Shown: piece by piece, positions 35,727-46,509 of the stretch
Position numbering within the stretch: position 1 is the stretch's first letter
Layout of the letters: every line of letters starts with the position of its first letter
Origin: Gnetum montanum
Lineage: Eukaryota; Streptophyta; Gnetopsida; Gnetales; Gnetaceae
Length of the DNA: 64,000 nucleotides
Assembly: GCA_015680685.1 (NCBI GenBank)
Contig: MNCI01010443.1
Span: 411,483 to 475,482 of the forward strand
Direction: 5' to 3'
Translations under genes and position numbers: made by a program
The notes under the pieces: model-generated
Database searches by the model: none
Told to the model about the DNA's origin: nothing
The model's input: the letters and a program-made list of their open reading frames with translations, nothing else

Positions 35727-36368
35727 TCCTTGGAGCGAAGATCGACCTTTTCTTGTGGCAAGTCAACATCTTTAAGAATGTGATGGATCACATCCACGTT
35801 CTCTGGACCAGGATGGGCTAAGGCCTCATCAATTGCCTTGACATGATCCCATAACGTTTAAACCTTAGTCTCATCTTGACCAAGTTCTATTTCAGCCTCA
35901 ATTTCTAGATTTTCTTGAACATCAGTCATGTCACTCGGTCCACCAGGCTCCATGTTTGCCAAAGAAAGAGCTTTGGCACAAGGCCACCCTCCAAGGGAGA
36001 GTGGTTAGCAGAAGTTGAAAATGGTGAAAATGGAAACCTCACGAACCAAAAACCTTGGTACCCCCTTAGCGAGAATGTTTTACCAAAAATTGAAACTGTG
36101 AGGCTTTGATACCATTTGTAACAACATTGTCCCTGAGCACATTGTTCAAAACCCCAAGAGTTTCCCAAGAAGATTCTGAATCGAGACAAAACTCAAGAGG
36201 AATACGCCTTAGCAATCAACAAGCCTGAAACACATGCCAACAAACAATGTGTTAGTGTTAGCATGTCTCCTAAGCGATGTTTCATAAACAATATTCGCAA
36301 TATGCTAACAAGCTAGATAGCACTCCCTTGCTCCACTCACGTGGACACCATGGGGACTACTAGCTGAA
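35727..36368 (-). other. Apparently flipped contig: LTR end, primer site and gag start of D unit 2
   Basis: The reverse complement matches unit 1 from about 14115 to 14757: LTR 3' part, tRNA-Met primer site (CAAATGGTATCAAAGCC at about 36103-36119, reversed) and the gag start (MEPGGPSD...). It lies between the 408-N gap and a single N at 36369, while the flanking sequence is forward. Flipping it restores the unit 1 order exactly. Confidence 0.85.
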
Positions 36369-36369
36369 N

Positions 36370-37112
36370 AGGTGAAAGTTCTGGAGGATGCCTTGGTGGG
36401 GGTAAATCAAGAACTATTTGATTTGAAAATTGAAAATTGCATCCTGAAATCCTCCTTAGCAGGACGCTTGGCAGATGAGCCAGTAGCGACAACCCATATC
36501 AAAGCTAGAGAACTGAGTTCTTATGATGGTGAGAGAAATGATGCTAAAATCGATGCCTTCCTCCATGATGCAGAGATGTACCTAAATACTAGGGGTATTC
36601 CTGCAACCCAAAAGGTCTCCACAGCATCACAATTTCTCATAGGAAGTGCTAAGCTATGGTGGCTTAGTCTCCTTCGTGCCCAAGAAAAGGGCACCATGAC
36701 AGAAAAGATCGAGACATGGGACAGCTTTAAGGCTTCATTGATCAAATAGTTTCATCCTGGGAACTCTGAATGGGTCACTAGAACCAAGCTAGAGATCCTA
36801 AAACATTCAGGGAAGCTTGAGGATTATATCAATAGCTTCCAAGAACTCATGTTGCTGATTCCTAATATGGGAGATCAGGATCGTTTCTTCAAATTCGTAA
36901 ATGGGCTACAACCATGGGCGTAGATGGAATTTCGTCAAAGAGGCATTAACTCCCTCACTGAGGCTATTGCAGCTGCTAGCACTTTTCTGGACTTCAAGGC
37001 AACGAAGCCAGATAAGGGTAAGCCTGGGAAGGGTAAGCATGGCACACCCTCCCACTCTCAGAGAATAGATACAGGATCCATCAAAGGTGGAAATACCTTC
37101 AGATCAGTTTAG
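36370..37112 (+). pseudogene. gag: D unit 2 gag (main part)
   Basis: Resumes gag where unit 1 reads VKVLEDALVG, and continues through KIENCILKSSLAG, the capsid-type core (SAKLWWLSLLRAQEKG, KASLIK) and the basic KPGKGKHG tail. Two TAG codons interrupt it (after SLIK, and before MEFRQRG). Cleaner than unit 1: SAKLWW is intact. It ends without a zinc knuckle at the inversion junction. Confidence 0.82.
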
Positions 37113-37115
37113 CAA

Positions 37116-37993
37116 GGCAGAAATGATGCTCATGGGTAACCCAAAATATTGAACCACCCTGTCAAAATAGTATGCGACCGTGTCCTCAGCTGAACACTGT
37201 GATAGACAAGGAATGAATATGGCAAATTTAGAGAATTTTTCCACCACAACAATGATGCTTCTTAAGCCCTAAATATTTGGCCATCCCATGATGAAGTCCA
37301 TAGACACTGTAGCCCATGGAAATGGAGGGATTTCCAAGGGTAGCAGAAGACCACCCAGATGCTCTGTAGACCCCTTACCCTGCTAGCACACCAGACACTT
37401 CTAGATATATGCAATCACATCTCGATACATTTTTGGCCAAAAGAAGGTTCTCTCAATGAGAGCCAAGGTCCTTTGCTGTCCAGGGTGCCCTACCCACTGT
37501 GTGTCATGGCATTCTTGGATGATCTCCTTACGTAGACCATCCCAATCCAGAATGCATATCTGATTATCTCGAAACCAAAGCAGTTCATCCCTCATTTGGA
37601 ACTGTGGTGCTCACCCAGTTTCTATCAGCTTCATTAAATTAATTATATGGGAGTCCCTTTTCAAGCCATCTTGAATTCTAGCCAACAACACTTCGTCACA
37701 TTGAACGTGTGAAGTTTGTGGCTCAATGATGGAAAAGAGCTGAGAGGCTGGTTGAGGACGGTGACTCAATGCATCTACCACCATGTTCTCCTTTCCAGGA
37801 TGGTAAGTCAATTGCAAATCAAATTTAGACAACATGGCCAACCATCGAGCCTGTTTGGGCCTCAGCTTCGTTTGATTCATCAAGTAGCTAGTGGTCAAAT
37901 TATCCATCTTTACAAGAACATGACTTCCCAGCAAGTAGTATCTCCATGCTCTCAAGCAATGGACAATAGCGAACGTTTCCTTTTCATGGACTG
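37116..37993 (-). pseudogene. D unit 2 inverted RNase H-integrase block
   Basis: The reverse strand, from 37993 leftward, gives RPVHEKETFAIVHCLRAWRY (RNase H), NQTKLRPKQARW, YHPGKENMVVDALSHRPQ, then DELLWFRDNQICI and the integrase finger (CHDTQWVGHPGQQRT), and the first core half ending GLPMSIIS. The expected next residues of the core (DRDPRFTSAFW) appear on the other strand from 37993. About 870 bases were inverted, with both junctions the same as in unit 1. Confidence 0.85.
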
Positions 37994-38905
37994 GCCGATC
38001 GGGATCCTCGCTTCACAAGTGCTTTCTGGTGAGCACTATTTAGCATGATGGGTACCACCCTCAAATTGTCAACAAGCTTTCATCCGTAGACCAATGGGTA
38101 GATAGAACGGATGAATTGGGTACTTGAAGAGTACCTTCGTCACTATGTTCATAGTGACCATAAGAACTGGCCATTTCTATTAGGGATTTCCCAGCTAAGC
38201 TATAACATCCAGAAGTCCTCAACTACTAGGTTTTCTCCTGCAGAACTAGTAATGAGAAGGCAGCCCATTACCCCTCATATGGTCTCCCCCTCGTTGTAGG
38301 GTTGGCATCCCACAGCGAATGAATTCTTGAAGAGGTGGTTTGAAAATGTTGATACAGCAAAGTATCATCTGGAAAGGCCAGTGCAATGAATGAAAAAATA
38401 TGCTAATCGAAAATGCTAGCCTTGTGAATTCAAGGTGGGAGATTAGGTCCTTCTGAAGTTGGACCCATGTCAGTTCAAACCAAAACAGGGAACTACCTCC
38501 AAGCTAATGAGGCAGTATGATGGTCCCTTCCGAATCATTGATAAAATTAACCCTGTGACATATAAGCTTCAGCTACCGATCAATATGGACCAAGTCCATT
38601 CAATTTTTCATGTCAGCATGCTGAAGCCATTGCCAGATGGATTCCCATATCCGGAGAGAAGCCTCTCGATCAGAGAGCGACCTTGTATACAATCTATATA
38701 AGGAAAGAGAGCAAAATGTATCCGAAACTTCTAGACCACTGGCCATGGGGCAGATTTAAAAGTGGAGGTCCTCATCCACTGGAAACATCGTCCTAACTCA
38801 AACAATAGCTGGGAACCACTGGAGTGCTTGAGGTCCCAGGAAAACTTGATCCTAGACTTCTGTAGGGAGCAAGCAATCGATCTCCCACCTTGGCTGCTCC
38901 GATGA
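37994..38905 (+). pseudogene. D unit 2 integrase C-terminal half and chromodomain
   Basis: DRDPRFTSAFW, MGTTLKLSTSFHP, MNWVLEEYLRHYVHS, NWPFLLGISQLSYN, a GPF module (RQYDGPFRIIDKINPVTYKL), [16 protein letters not shown], then a chromodomain-like segment (VEVLIHWKHRP, NSWEPLECL) ending at TGA about 38905. Chromodomains are found at the integrase end of chromoviruses, where they bind histone marks and steer insertion. Stops replace Gln and Trp at several points. Confidence 0.83.
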
Positions 38906-39512
38906 TGGATGGTGAAACCTCCCATGTGAACAAAAAAAAGTAGAAGAGGCGCGACATGTGGTGCCTTATAGGATTTGAGAGCGAATTCCTATGGGAGTTG
39001 GCCTTAAATAGGGGAGGAAGGTGCCTGGAGCCATTCAAAGTGCTCTATAGGCAATGGGGCCTAAGATTCAAAGAGAGTTAAACTTAAGACCCCTAGATCT
39101 TTGGATCAAACGAGTCAAGGAACGCCCTGGAACTCATGGATCCCTAGGTCGGTGTGTTCTATCATGTTACAATGATATACCACTTGATATCCTCCCATAG
39201 CTTAGCATTTTAGGCTAGGTATGGAAGGATGGATAGTCCAAGTCTTGAGGAGTGCTACTCTTGACTTAGGTGTCAGATGCTAGGATGAGTCCAAATCCTA
39301 GGAAGATGATCGAGTTCAATAAAAATGCTTTACGGCCTTAGGCCCTAGCAATTGGACCTTCTGGAACCAAAGATCCCTTCGAATTTGACTCAAAATAACA
39401 TGGGCGTTCTTCCCCAAAATTGACGAAATCCTCCCTTGAATTTAATGTAGCAGCCTCACAAGTTACCCAGGCCATGCTCCGAGGTCGTTGCTCATTTTAA
39501 ATGGGGGAGGAT
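38906..39512 (+). other. D unit 2 3' non-coding region and polypurine tract
   Basis: Non-coding region matching 34501-35109. It ends in AAATGGGGGAGGAT at 39499-39512, the polypurine tract adjoining the right LTR. Confidence 0.75.
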
Positions 39513-40075
39513 TGTGAGAGAGGTAGTAGGGTTGCTGGTAGCCTACTACCTCCCCCATGGTTCAAGGGTCGTGGGGGCACAAGGGGTCCTCTGCTCCTTG
39601 TGTCTTCGGAACCATACTGGCATGGTAGTTCCATGCATTAGTAAGAGAAGACTACGACCTACCTCATTACCCCACTCGGCAGGACCTTGCCTGGGAGGGT
39701 TGCATAGTCCAACGCTGCGTTGGGGTGTTTTATCGGGTGTGTCATGGGACATGCTATGGGATGTTGTGTGCACTCCTTAGAGCACGACACCAACTACCAG
39801 CACACGATGATGAATTTGGAGGGTTCAGCTGGTAGTCCCTGTGGTGTCCACATGAGTGGAGCAAGGGAGTGCTATCTAGCTTGTTAGCGTATTGTGAATA
39901 TTGTTTATGAAACACCACTCAGGAGACATGCTAACGCTAACACATTGTTTGTTGGCATGTGTTTTAGGCTTATTGATTGCTAAGGCGTATTCCCATTGAG
40001 TTTTGTCCCGATTTAGAATCTGCTTGGGAAACTCTTGGGGTGCCGAACAACATGCTCAGGGAAAATGTTGTTACA
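39513..40075 (+). repeat. Array D right LTR (3')
   Basis: 563 bp, TGTGAGAGAGG ... GTTGTTACA, the same length as the left LTR and with intact TG/CA ends. It is followed directly by CTTAT. Confidence 0.92.
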
Positions 40076-40080
40076 CTTAT
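40076..40080 (+). repeat. Target-site duplication of array D, right copy
   Basis: CTTAT, identical to 13805-13809. Confidence 0.85.
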
Positions 40081-40695
40081 CCTTCTTATGGTGATAGTCC
40101 TTTATCATGTCCTTCTTCCTTTTCTTATTCTTGTCTTTACTTTTCTATTCTATTTTCTTCTCTACAATTTTAATTGTTTGGAGTTTCTCATCTAGAGATT
40201 CCCACATCTTGCCCATATTGATCAATATTTCATTGAAATATTTTTGGATCTATAAGGTTTTTCTTTGCATGACCTTCTACCATGATGCTTTCTCCTCTAG
40301 ATTACAAAGATGAACTTCATTTTTGTGAATGGAGGAGTCCTTGTTATATTCCTCTATGCTTTCTCTTTTCCTTAACTCTTCTTCTTCTTTCACTACCTTG
40401 TCTATGAGCCTTTGGATATGATAGGTCCTCATTTCTAATAATCTCCCTTAGGCATAAATTCCAAGGATCTCATTGGTTTTATTTTTGAGTCCATCTATGA
40501 TACAGTGGAGCTATTCCTTTTGAAAAAAATCATGCGTTGAGCACTGATGTAGTAAAGAATAGCACCTTCCCAAAGCTACATCAAGGGATTCATTATTACC
40601 TTATTTCCATCCTTGATTCTATTTTTTCAAGTTGGACTCCCTTGAGTATTTTTGATACTTGTCATTGAATAGTTCTAGCATTGTACTCCATCTAT
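40081..40695 (-). pseudogene. Element E gag, Athila-like
   Basis: The reverse strand, with some stops, reads a Gag core: W-STMLELFNDKYQKYSR, NNESLDVALGRCYSLLHQC, then DFFQKELHCIIDGLKN, which follows the capsid pattern of Athila-type elements (FxxKYF, ESLxxAxxR, CPxH, FxxGL). A charged region follows toward the D insertion. It joins the E protease on the other side of D (12640-12957) in the expected order. Confidence 0.6.
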
Positions 40696-40699
40696 GAAA

Positions 40700-41395
40700 T
40701 GATTTTGACTCTCAGTTAAAATTGGGATGAAATCTCTCAGTTGAACAATGCCCAAAGATATATGAAGAAAAAAAGCTCACAATAAAAATGCTATATGCTA
40801 ATATTTTCGGCAATTTGATGTATATGATAGTCAATACTAGATCTGATATTGCATACATTGTTGGAAAACTCAACAATTATATGTCTAATTCAAGGAAACA
40901 ATATTGGTTTGCAATAAAACAAGTTTTCTAATATCTTCATTATACTATAAACTTTGGTATTTATTATCAAAGTGATTTATCCATTTTACATGTTATGTGA
41001 ATGCTAACTATGATGTGGATTTAGACAATAAGAAATCTACTAGTCAATATGTGTTTAATATCTTTGGTGGTACTATCTCATGGACAAGCCAATTGCAATA
41101 CATTATAGCTTAGTCTACTATTGAAACAGAATATGTTCTACAAACCTAGCTAGTTAAGAAGCAATATGGCTTTAGAAATTAGTGCTTCAACTTAGGATTC
41201 ATAGAAAGATTATGAAAGTTGGCTGTAATGAACAAAGTATAATTTACATATCCAAGAATTCCATTTTCCATAGTAGGATGAGGCATATAGAAATATAGTA
41301 TCATTATTTTTAAAAGTAGATAGATGAACAAAGGATTCTTATAGAAAAAAAATAAGATAGAAGAGAATCTTGTTGATATCATTATCTGTTGAAAA
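40700..41395 (+). pseudogene. Element H: Ty1/copia RT end and RNase H
   Basis: Forward reading, with stops, gives the standard copia stretch: EQCPKIYEEKKL, YANIFGNLMYMIVNTRSDIAY (usual YASAVGSLMYAMVCTRPDIA), NNYMSNSRKQYWFAIKQVF, then in another frame the TSGYVFxxxGGxxSWxSxLQ-like segment and a VHxRTKHI-like region. Only the 3' end of pol survives; nothing upstream is visible before E gag. Confidence 0.7.
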
Positions 41396-41960
41396 AATTT
41401 TATGGTGTCAAATAGCTATCACTATTATAGAAGTTGATACTATCTAAGCTCTAGATCAAGCTTACAATCTAAGGTCTAGATCAGGCTTCACGAGAGATTT
41501 ACCTTAAAAAGAGAGATTTTTTAGTAAAGTTAAGGTAAACTACTATTCACATCAGCTCAAATACAATTATCTTTAGTTATCTACAGTGTAATCAATGTAA
41601 ACTATTGTTTATATCTAGTAATTTTATTATTGTTAATGTTAAGTTTACATCTAGTTAATACTACTTATGATGTCCATCCTACACTATAAATATGATTACA
41701 AATAGGTCTTGAAGGCTATGTGTAGTGTGTTTTGCTTTCATCCCTTTGCTATCTATTTTCCCATTCTCTTTTGTCCATTGTTCTTGTGTAATTCTCTCTA
41801 AATTGATCAAGATCCAGAAGCCTAAGATCCAAGAACCTCTTTCTTGCTGAGGTTTATTCTAATTTTTCATAGGATATATTCTTGAGTTTTTAAATTTTAT
41901 TTCCTATCTTACCACCATGAATGATCTCATGCCTCCTACACATGGTGAGTTCATTCACCT
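41396..41960 (+). repeat. Probable 3' LTR region of copia element H
   Basis: After the pol remnant comes a purine-rich AAAAAGAGAGATT (about 41505-41517), resembling a copia polypurine tract, then an AT-rich stretch with a TATA-like CTATAAATATG near 41686 and pyrimidine-rich DNA beyond. Borders are not certain because the other LTR is not in the window. Confidence 0.4.
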
Positions 41961-41984
41961 CTAACTATTGAATGAGTTGGTATG

Positions 41985-42046
41985 AATAGCTCAATTGATA
42001 GATCATTGAAGCTCATCTCATAGTTCACGAGGTTGGGTACACTCCA
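41985..42046 (+). repeat. Possible tRNA-like/SINE fragment
   Basis: TAGCTCAATTGATAGATCAT resembles the internal A box of tRNA genes and GAGGTTGGGTACACTCC resembles a B box 40 bases later, at normal tRNA spacing. No complete cloverleaf is apparent. Weak. Confidence 0.25.
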
Positions 42047-42765
42047 CAGTTTGAGCCAAGTTCAATGGTAGTTAAATCATCAACACTTGTCTTTTGAACA
42101 ACCTAAATTAAATGTAACTACACAAATAATACCTTTTTTATAATTACCCACAAATTTGGCACCAATGTTGGTGGCAACTCATGGTATGATGTGATAGTAG
42201 CTCATGTAAGTTGTTCTCCATGTGCCAATAATCCATAAATGAGTATAAACAAGTAATTAAATGATGTAAGAGAGCTAAGCTAAGCTCAACTCATATGAGT
42301 TCTCCATGTATGAGGGCATAGGGCATCATAGGCATCTTAAAGATTCAAGAGGTCCCAGGCTAGAAATTTGACAATGTATAAGAACCTATAATGGATTTGA
42401 GAATGTATTATACTTGTTATGTTTTTGCAAAAATCTATAAATACAAGGTTGAGAAATTTCAAAATTCCAGCTAGGTGGATGCAATGCTATGCGTCAAGGA
42501 TTCATGAAATCTAACTAAAAAGTCAAGAACGGTTTGCAGCAGGTAAAAGTTTATGTGCAAAAGTGCAGTAAATTTGCAACAAGTACTTTCATAGGAATAT
42601 TTTTATTTGACGACAAAGATTTTATGTAATGTAATAATGTAAATACAAATCCCTTGATACAAATGCAAAAATATTTTTAGTCTAAGATTTGTAAACATTC
42701 ATGGGAGCTATCATCTTTCTCCTTTATAGATTATATTTTAACTTTTTTCATTTACTTCCTGATTA
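42047..42765. other. AT-rich stretch with no recognised gene
   Basis: No coding signal. At 42153-42178 a TTTGGCACCAATGTTGGTGG segment resembles a Tat/Athila primer-binding site on the plus strand, but no matching LTR ends are evident. Confidence 0.4.
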
Positions 42766-42770
42766 CGAAC
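42766..42770 (+). repeat. Target-site duplication of element C, left copy
   Basis: CGAAC, repeated exactly at 60404-60408. Confidence 0.9.
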
Positions 42771-43945
42771 TGTACCGCCTGAAATCGTCGATCTCTGGCT
42801 GGAAGGAAACAGAGACCGTGGGATCGCAGGGCGTGCATAGAAGACCCTACCTTCACCTGAGGGTGAGTTGGAAAGCATGAAGGTAGAGTACCTTGGGTGG
42901 TTCGCACACGGATCAGACAAGGATTTCCCCGAACGTATACCGAAGTGCTACACGCTAGGTTATGCGTAAACGGCGTAACGGGCGTAAACGAGAGCGTAAA
43001 CAGCGTAACAGATGTAGACAGGGCGTAAATGTAAACGAGCATAAATAGAAACACATGTAAGAAATTAGCGTAAACTGTAAACAATGGTATTATAGAGTGA
43101 AAGTACAGTGCACCGGTCTAACGCAGTTGTGATGGAACACAAGGTGGACGAAAAGCCCCGGTGAATGCAGGAATGACTCAGCTGGTTCGCATGGTAGGCG
43201 GAGCGTAGAGACTGTGTGCATGGCGTACAAGGCTTTCCAGCGTAAGAGGGTTTTAGCTCTGGTGTGCAGCGTAATTGCTCCTGGGTATGCTCTAGGATTT
43301 TTGCCCACCAACCTAGATGAAGTGGAAAATCGGGGCTTTTATACCGGTTGTTACGCTAGACTCGGGTTAGGAGACACGTGGCGTGTTGACTGGGTGCATA
43401 CAATTTACAAATATACAACATATTACATCTGCTGGGCGTATACGTGAGGCGTATATGCTACATCAGGCCGGCGTATACGCTAGCCATATACGCTGGACAT
43501 GCTGGGCGTGTGTGAACTTGGGTGGAGATACTATGGACGCTGGGCGTATACACTGATGGATGGTGGGCATATATGCTAGGGCGTATATGCTGATGGTTGC
43601 TGAGTTACTTCAATTCTTGCTCTTCAGTGCTGTCTTCATGTTGTCTTTGGAGATTTCATCGTCGGGCGTATGCATCTCTTGTACCTACCGAGCATACATG
43701 TGAGGCATGTACGTAGGGTGTGTAAGTTGGATGTATACGCTGGGTGCATACACTAGGCGTATACACTGTGGATGTCGGGCATAGATGCTGGGCGTATACG
43801 CTGGTACCGCATACTTAGTGAAAATTAAGCATTTTGATCCCAAAGTTGCAATGTGTAACACCAAATGTAGCCATGGTTGTCTGTGGGTCCTAGGGACCTA
43901 CTTTTTGCAAGAGAAGTACCAAGCTCGAAATTTTGTGGTGTTTCA
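42771..43945 (-). repeat. Element C 3' LTR (left)
   Basis: 1175 bp, TGTACCGCC ... GTGTTTCA on the plus strand. U3 (about 43430-43810 on the plus strand) is packed with GCGTATACGC-like palindromes. By hand count it differs from the right LTR at roughly one base in thirteen over the first 215 bases, mainly transitions, plus small indels in the palindrome region. Confidence 0.93.
43334..43343 (-). promoter_or_regulatory. TATA box in element C left LTR
   Basis: The reverse strand reads TATAAAAGCC, identical to the box in the right LTR. Confidence 0.6.
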
Positions 43946-43961
43946 TTGGTCCCTCTTTGTT
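43946..43961 (-). other. Polypurine tract of element C
   Basis: The reverse strand reads AACAAAGAGGGACCAA immediately before the LTR start TGAAACACC. Confidence 0.85.
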
Positions 43962-44980
43962 GATGCTTGGAGGAATCAACCCGAGAAGTGTCGATAAAGA
44001 AGTGCAAAACACCACAAGCAACTTGATATAGACTTTGTTCTTTGCCACTTGACTAGACGTCATTACACTGTGTTCAGTAGTACATGGGATCGAATAAGTG
44101 AAATTTGTAGCTGGTAGGAGGGCAGGGATTGTGGGGATTGGTGACTTCCCCAAGAATTATGCTAGAGAAATGGGATGCTCGGGTGTGCGGCATGTTGGTC
44201 CTTATCAATAGCCATTGTTTAGCAGACTCGGAATTCAGACATGCGATGTGTGTCCTTTGGCAGAACAAGGCTCTTGGTTAGCGTTCAAGAGAACTTGTTG
44301 GCAAGACCAAAGCTACGGGAGGATGTGTTACATTCTTTGGAGGAATAGGGCCCGTGTTTAATGTTTAGGAGGGCCTGTTGGCCGATCGCCAAAGCCATGC
44401 AACTGGATGCTTCTTGACCGTTTTGGACATGAGTACTTGGTTTTGAGACAACTGCCTTCCCGCCTGGGGCTTATATGGGAAGTGCCAAGAATCTCGCTTT
44501 TTTTTTGGAGGTTTACGTTGATCTTGTACTCATGCTCAGGTGCCAAGCTCTGTGTTGCAACTGCTGCAACGTGTTGCAATGTGCAACAGTGTGCTCAAAG
44601 TTTTAAATGTATTCATGTATCGAAGGTTGGTAAACAGATAGTGGATATACCGCGAATGGGAATGTACTAGTGAACGGTTTGATTTAGTCCTACCATGTGT
44701 GCTGTGAACATTGTCCCATCTTGCTGCTTGCGATGAGATGCATTCTTGTGCGAAAACCTCGGGGTGTCATCTTGCAAACACAACTCCAAGGAAACAAGAA
44801 AACCATGGGTGAATAAGTGAGCTTAGATTTGAACGGCTGCAGATGGAACAAAAATACTGGAGGAGATTCTGAGCACTATGTATGAATGTCGGTGACATTG
44901 ATGAGATTGTGTGCCGGTGAGCGATGCAGTGATTTTGATGAATGAGTGTGGCTGTGAAGTGAAGAGCCAGAGATGAACGT
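43962..44980 (-). other. Element C 3' non-coding region
   Basis: No coding signal. It matches 3151-4122 of A across its length, including the block with CATATAAGCCCC (reverse strand, about 44478-44467). Confidence 0.6.
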
Positions 44981-45350
44981 GCCAGTTTATAGTCTTAGGG
45001 GACTATCATGGGTTAGTTTTATGTCGTAACCCATTGGAAATTGTCCGTTTAGCGTCTTGGCGGACGTTACGTTGCCAGTTTCTAGTCTTAGCGGACCATG
45101 CAGAGGCAAGCTAGTTTATAGTCTTAGCGGACTCTGATGGTTGAGACGGTGGCAGTTTACTGTCATGCCGGACGGGTGCTAGTTTATCGTCATTGTGGAC
45201 ACTGTGGGGTATCAGTTTATTGTCATGATGCCAGGACAGTTGTGGTGTCAGTTTTAAGTCATAACCCAGGACTGTTTTGTGGTATCAGTTTACCGTCATG
45301 ATTCTAGGACGAGCTCTGGTATCAGTTTATAGTTGTGATTCCAGGACTTG
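44981..45350 (+). repeat. Mini-hairpin tandem array, 3' side of element C
   Basis: Eleven or so units led by CAGTTTA. Stem-loops include TAGTC-TTAGGG-GACTA, CGTC-TTGGCG-GACG, AGTC-TTAGCG-GACT, GTC-ATGCCG-GAC, GTC-ATTGTG-GAC, AGTC-ATAACCCAG-GACT and CGTC-ATGATTCTAG-GACG. The outer pair changes A-T to C-G and loops vary in length and content, while GTC/GAC persists. It immediately follows the integrase stop. Confidence 0.88.
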
Positions 45351-45369
45351 CACGTACCTGAGCTTGTAC

Positions 45370-46509
45370 TCAAACGTAAAACGGTTTTAGGTACAAGTGA
45401 TTGGTCAGATGGGCAAGCTTGTTTCCTTCCACGTCAGCTAGCTTGAATGCTCCATTGTCAAATGCTTTAGTGACCAAGTAAGGCCCTTCCCAGTTGGCTG
45501 AGAATTTGTCCGGGTGTTCCTGAACAGCCTTAAGCACAAGGTCGTCTTCTTTGATAGGGCGCTTATTGATGTTATGCCGATGTCGTTGTCGTTGTTGTTT
45601 TTGGTACCATTCGATTTGGTCGAGTGCGCGTATGCGTTCCTCTTCCACCGAGTCCAGGTCAATGATGCGTAGATAATTATTCTGCCTGTCGTTGAGGAGT
45701 CCGGAGAGTGTGATCCTTAAAGATGGCACCTGTAATTCCAAAGGTAAAATAGCTTCTGAACCGTAAACAAGACTATATGGTGTTTTACCTGTTGAAGTTC
45801 GATGTGTAGTACGATATGCCCACAGTGCGTACACCAATTGTTCGTGCCACTTCCTCTTGCTTTGGGTAAGCATTTTCTTAAGTATTGTAATAATCGTCTT
45901 GTTTGTTGCTTCCACTTGTCCATTGCTCTGAGCATAGTAAGGGGATGAAAACAAGTGTTTGATCCCTAGGCTTTCACAAAAGGTTTTAGTCTCGGCACTG
46001 CTAAATTGTGGTCCATTATCAGTGATGATTGTCATGGGAATGCCGAAACGGGTTAGAATGTTTTCGAGGATGAAATTGCATACATGTTTAGATGTGGTTT
46101 TGCAAAGGGGAGCAGCTTCTACCCACTTCGTAAAATATTTGGTTGCGATTATGATGAAACTATGCCCTACAGAAGATGAGGGTGTTATTTGGCCGATAAG
46201 GTCCAACCCCCACTTTTGAAAAGGCCATGTGATTTGCGTTATGTGCAACTCATTTGATGGGACATGTATCAGATTGCTATGTTTTTGACAAGTACTACAT
46301 GTTTTGACTTTGGTGAGATAGTCGTATTCCATGTGTGGCCAATAATAGCATAAGTGTCTGATCTTTTTTGCCATGGCTTTTGATGTTATGTGTCCTCCGC
46401 ATAGTCCCTCATGTACCTGTTCAACAATAGTTCGGGCATCGGTACTACTAATGCACGTTAGCAATATGTCTTCATAGGATCGACGACACAGTGTGTCCCC
46501 TACCAGGGT
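45370..46509 (-). pseudogene. pol: Element C integrase
   Basis: Same frame as RT and RNase H. The HHCC finger is HEGLCGGH ... CSTCQKH. The core has WGLDLIGQI, ITDNGPQF and GQVEATNK, so all three DDE residues are present with the D-x35-E spacing. The C-terminal module reads KFSANWEGPYLV, then ADVEGNKLAHLTNHLYLKPF and the stop at 45370. Over this segment no stop interrupts the frame; the only lesion nearby is the TAG at 46510-46512 in the linker before it. The domain itself looks intact. Confidence 0.93.

Larger units (their letters stand above)
13810..40075 (+). mobile_element. Array D: rearranged chromovirus, LTR-internal-LTR-internal-LTR
   Basis: Three LTRs in the same orientation (13810, 35110, 39513) flank two internal regions, each with gag, an inverted RNase H-integrase block, the rest of integrase and a chromodomain. 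Neither has protease or RT, so the unit is non-autonomous (about 4.2-4.4 kb per unit once B and the gap are discounted). Perfect CTTAT copies lie only outside the outer LTRs, which suggests unequal recombination between LTRs or internal regions of like copies. Element B sits in the first unit. Confidence 0.85.

Noticed and set aside
42153-42178. Primer-binding-site-like sequence (TTTGGCACCAATG...) implying an LTR ending near 42152.
   Set aside because: No matching LTR borders or element interior; several mismatches from known sites.
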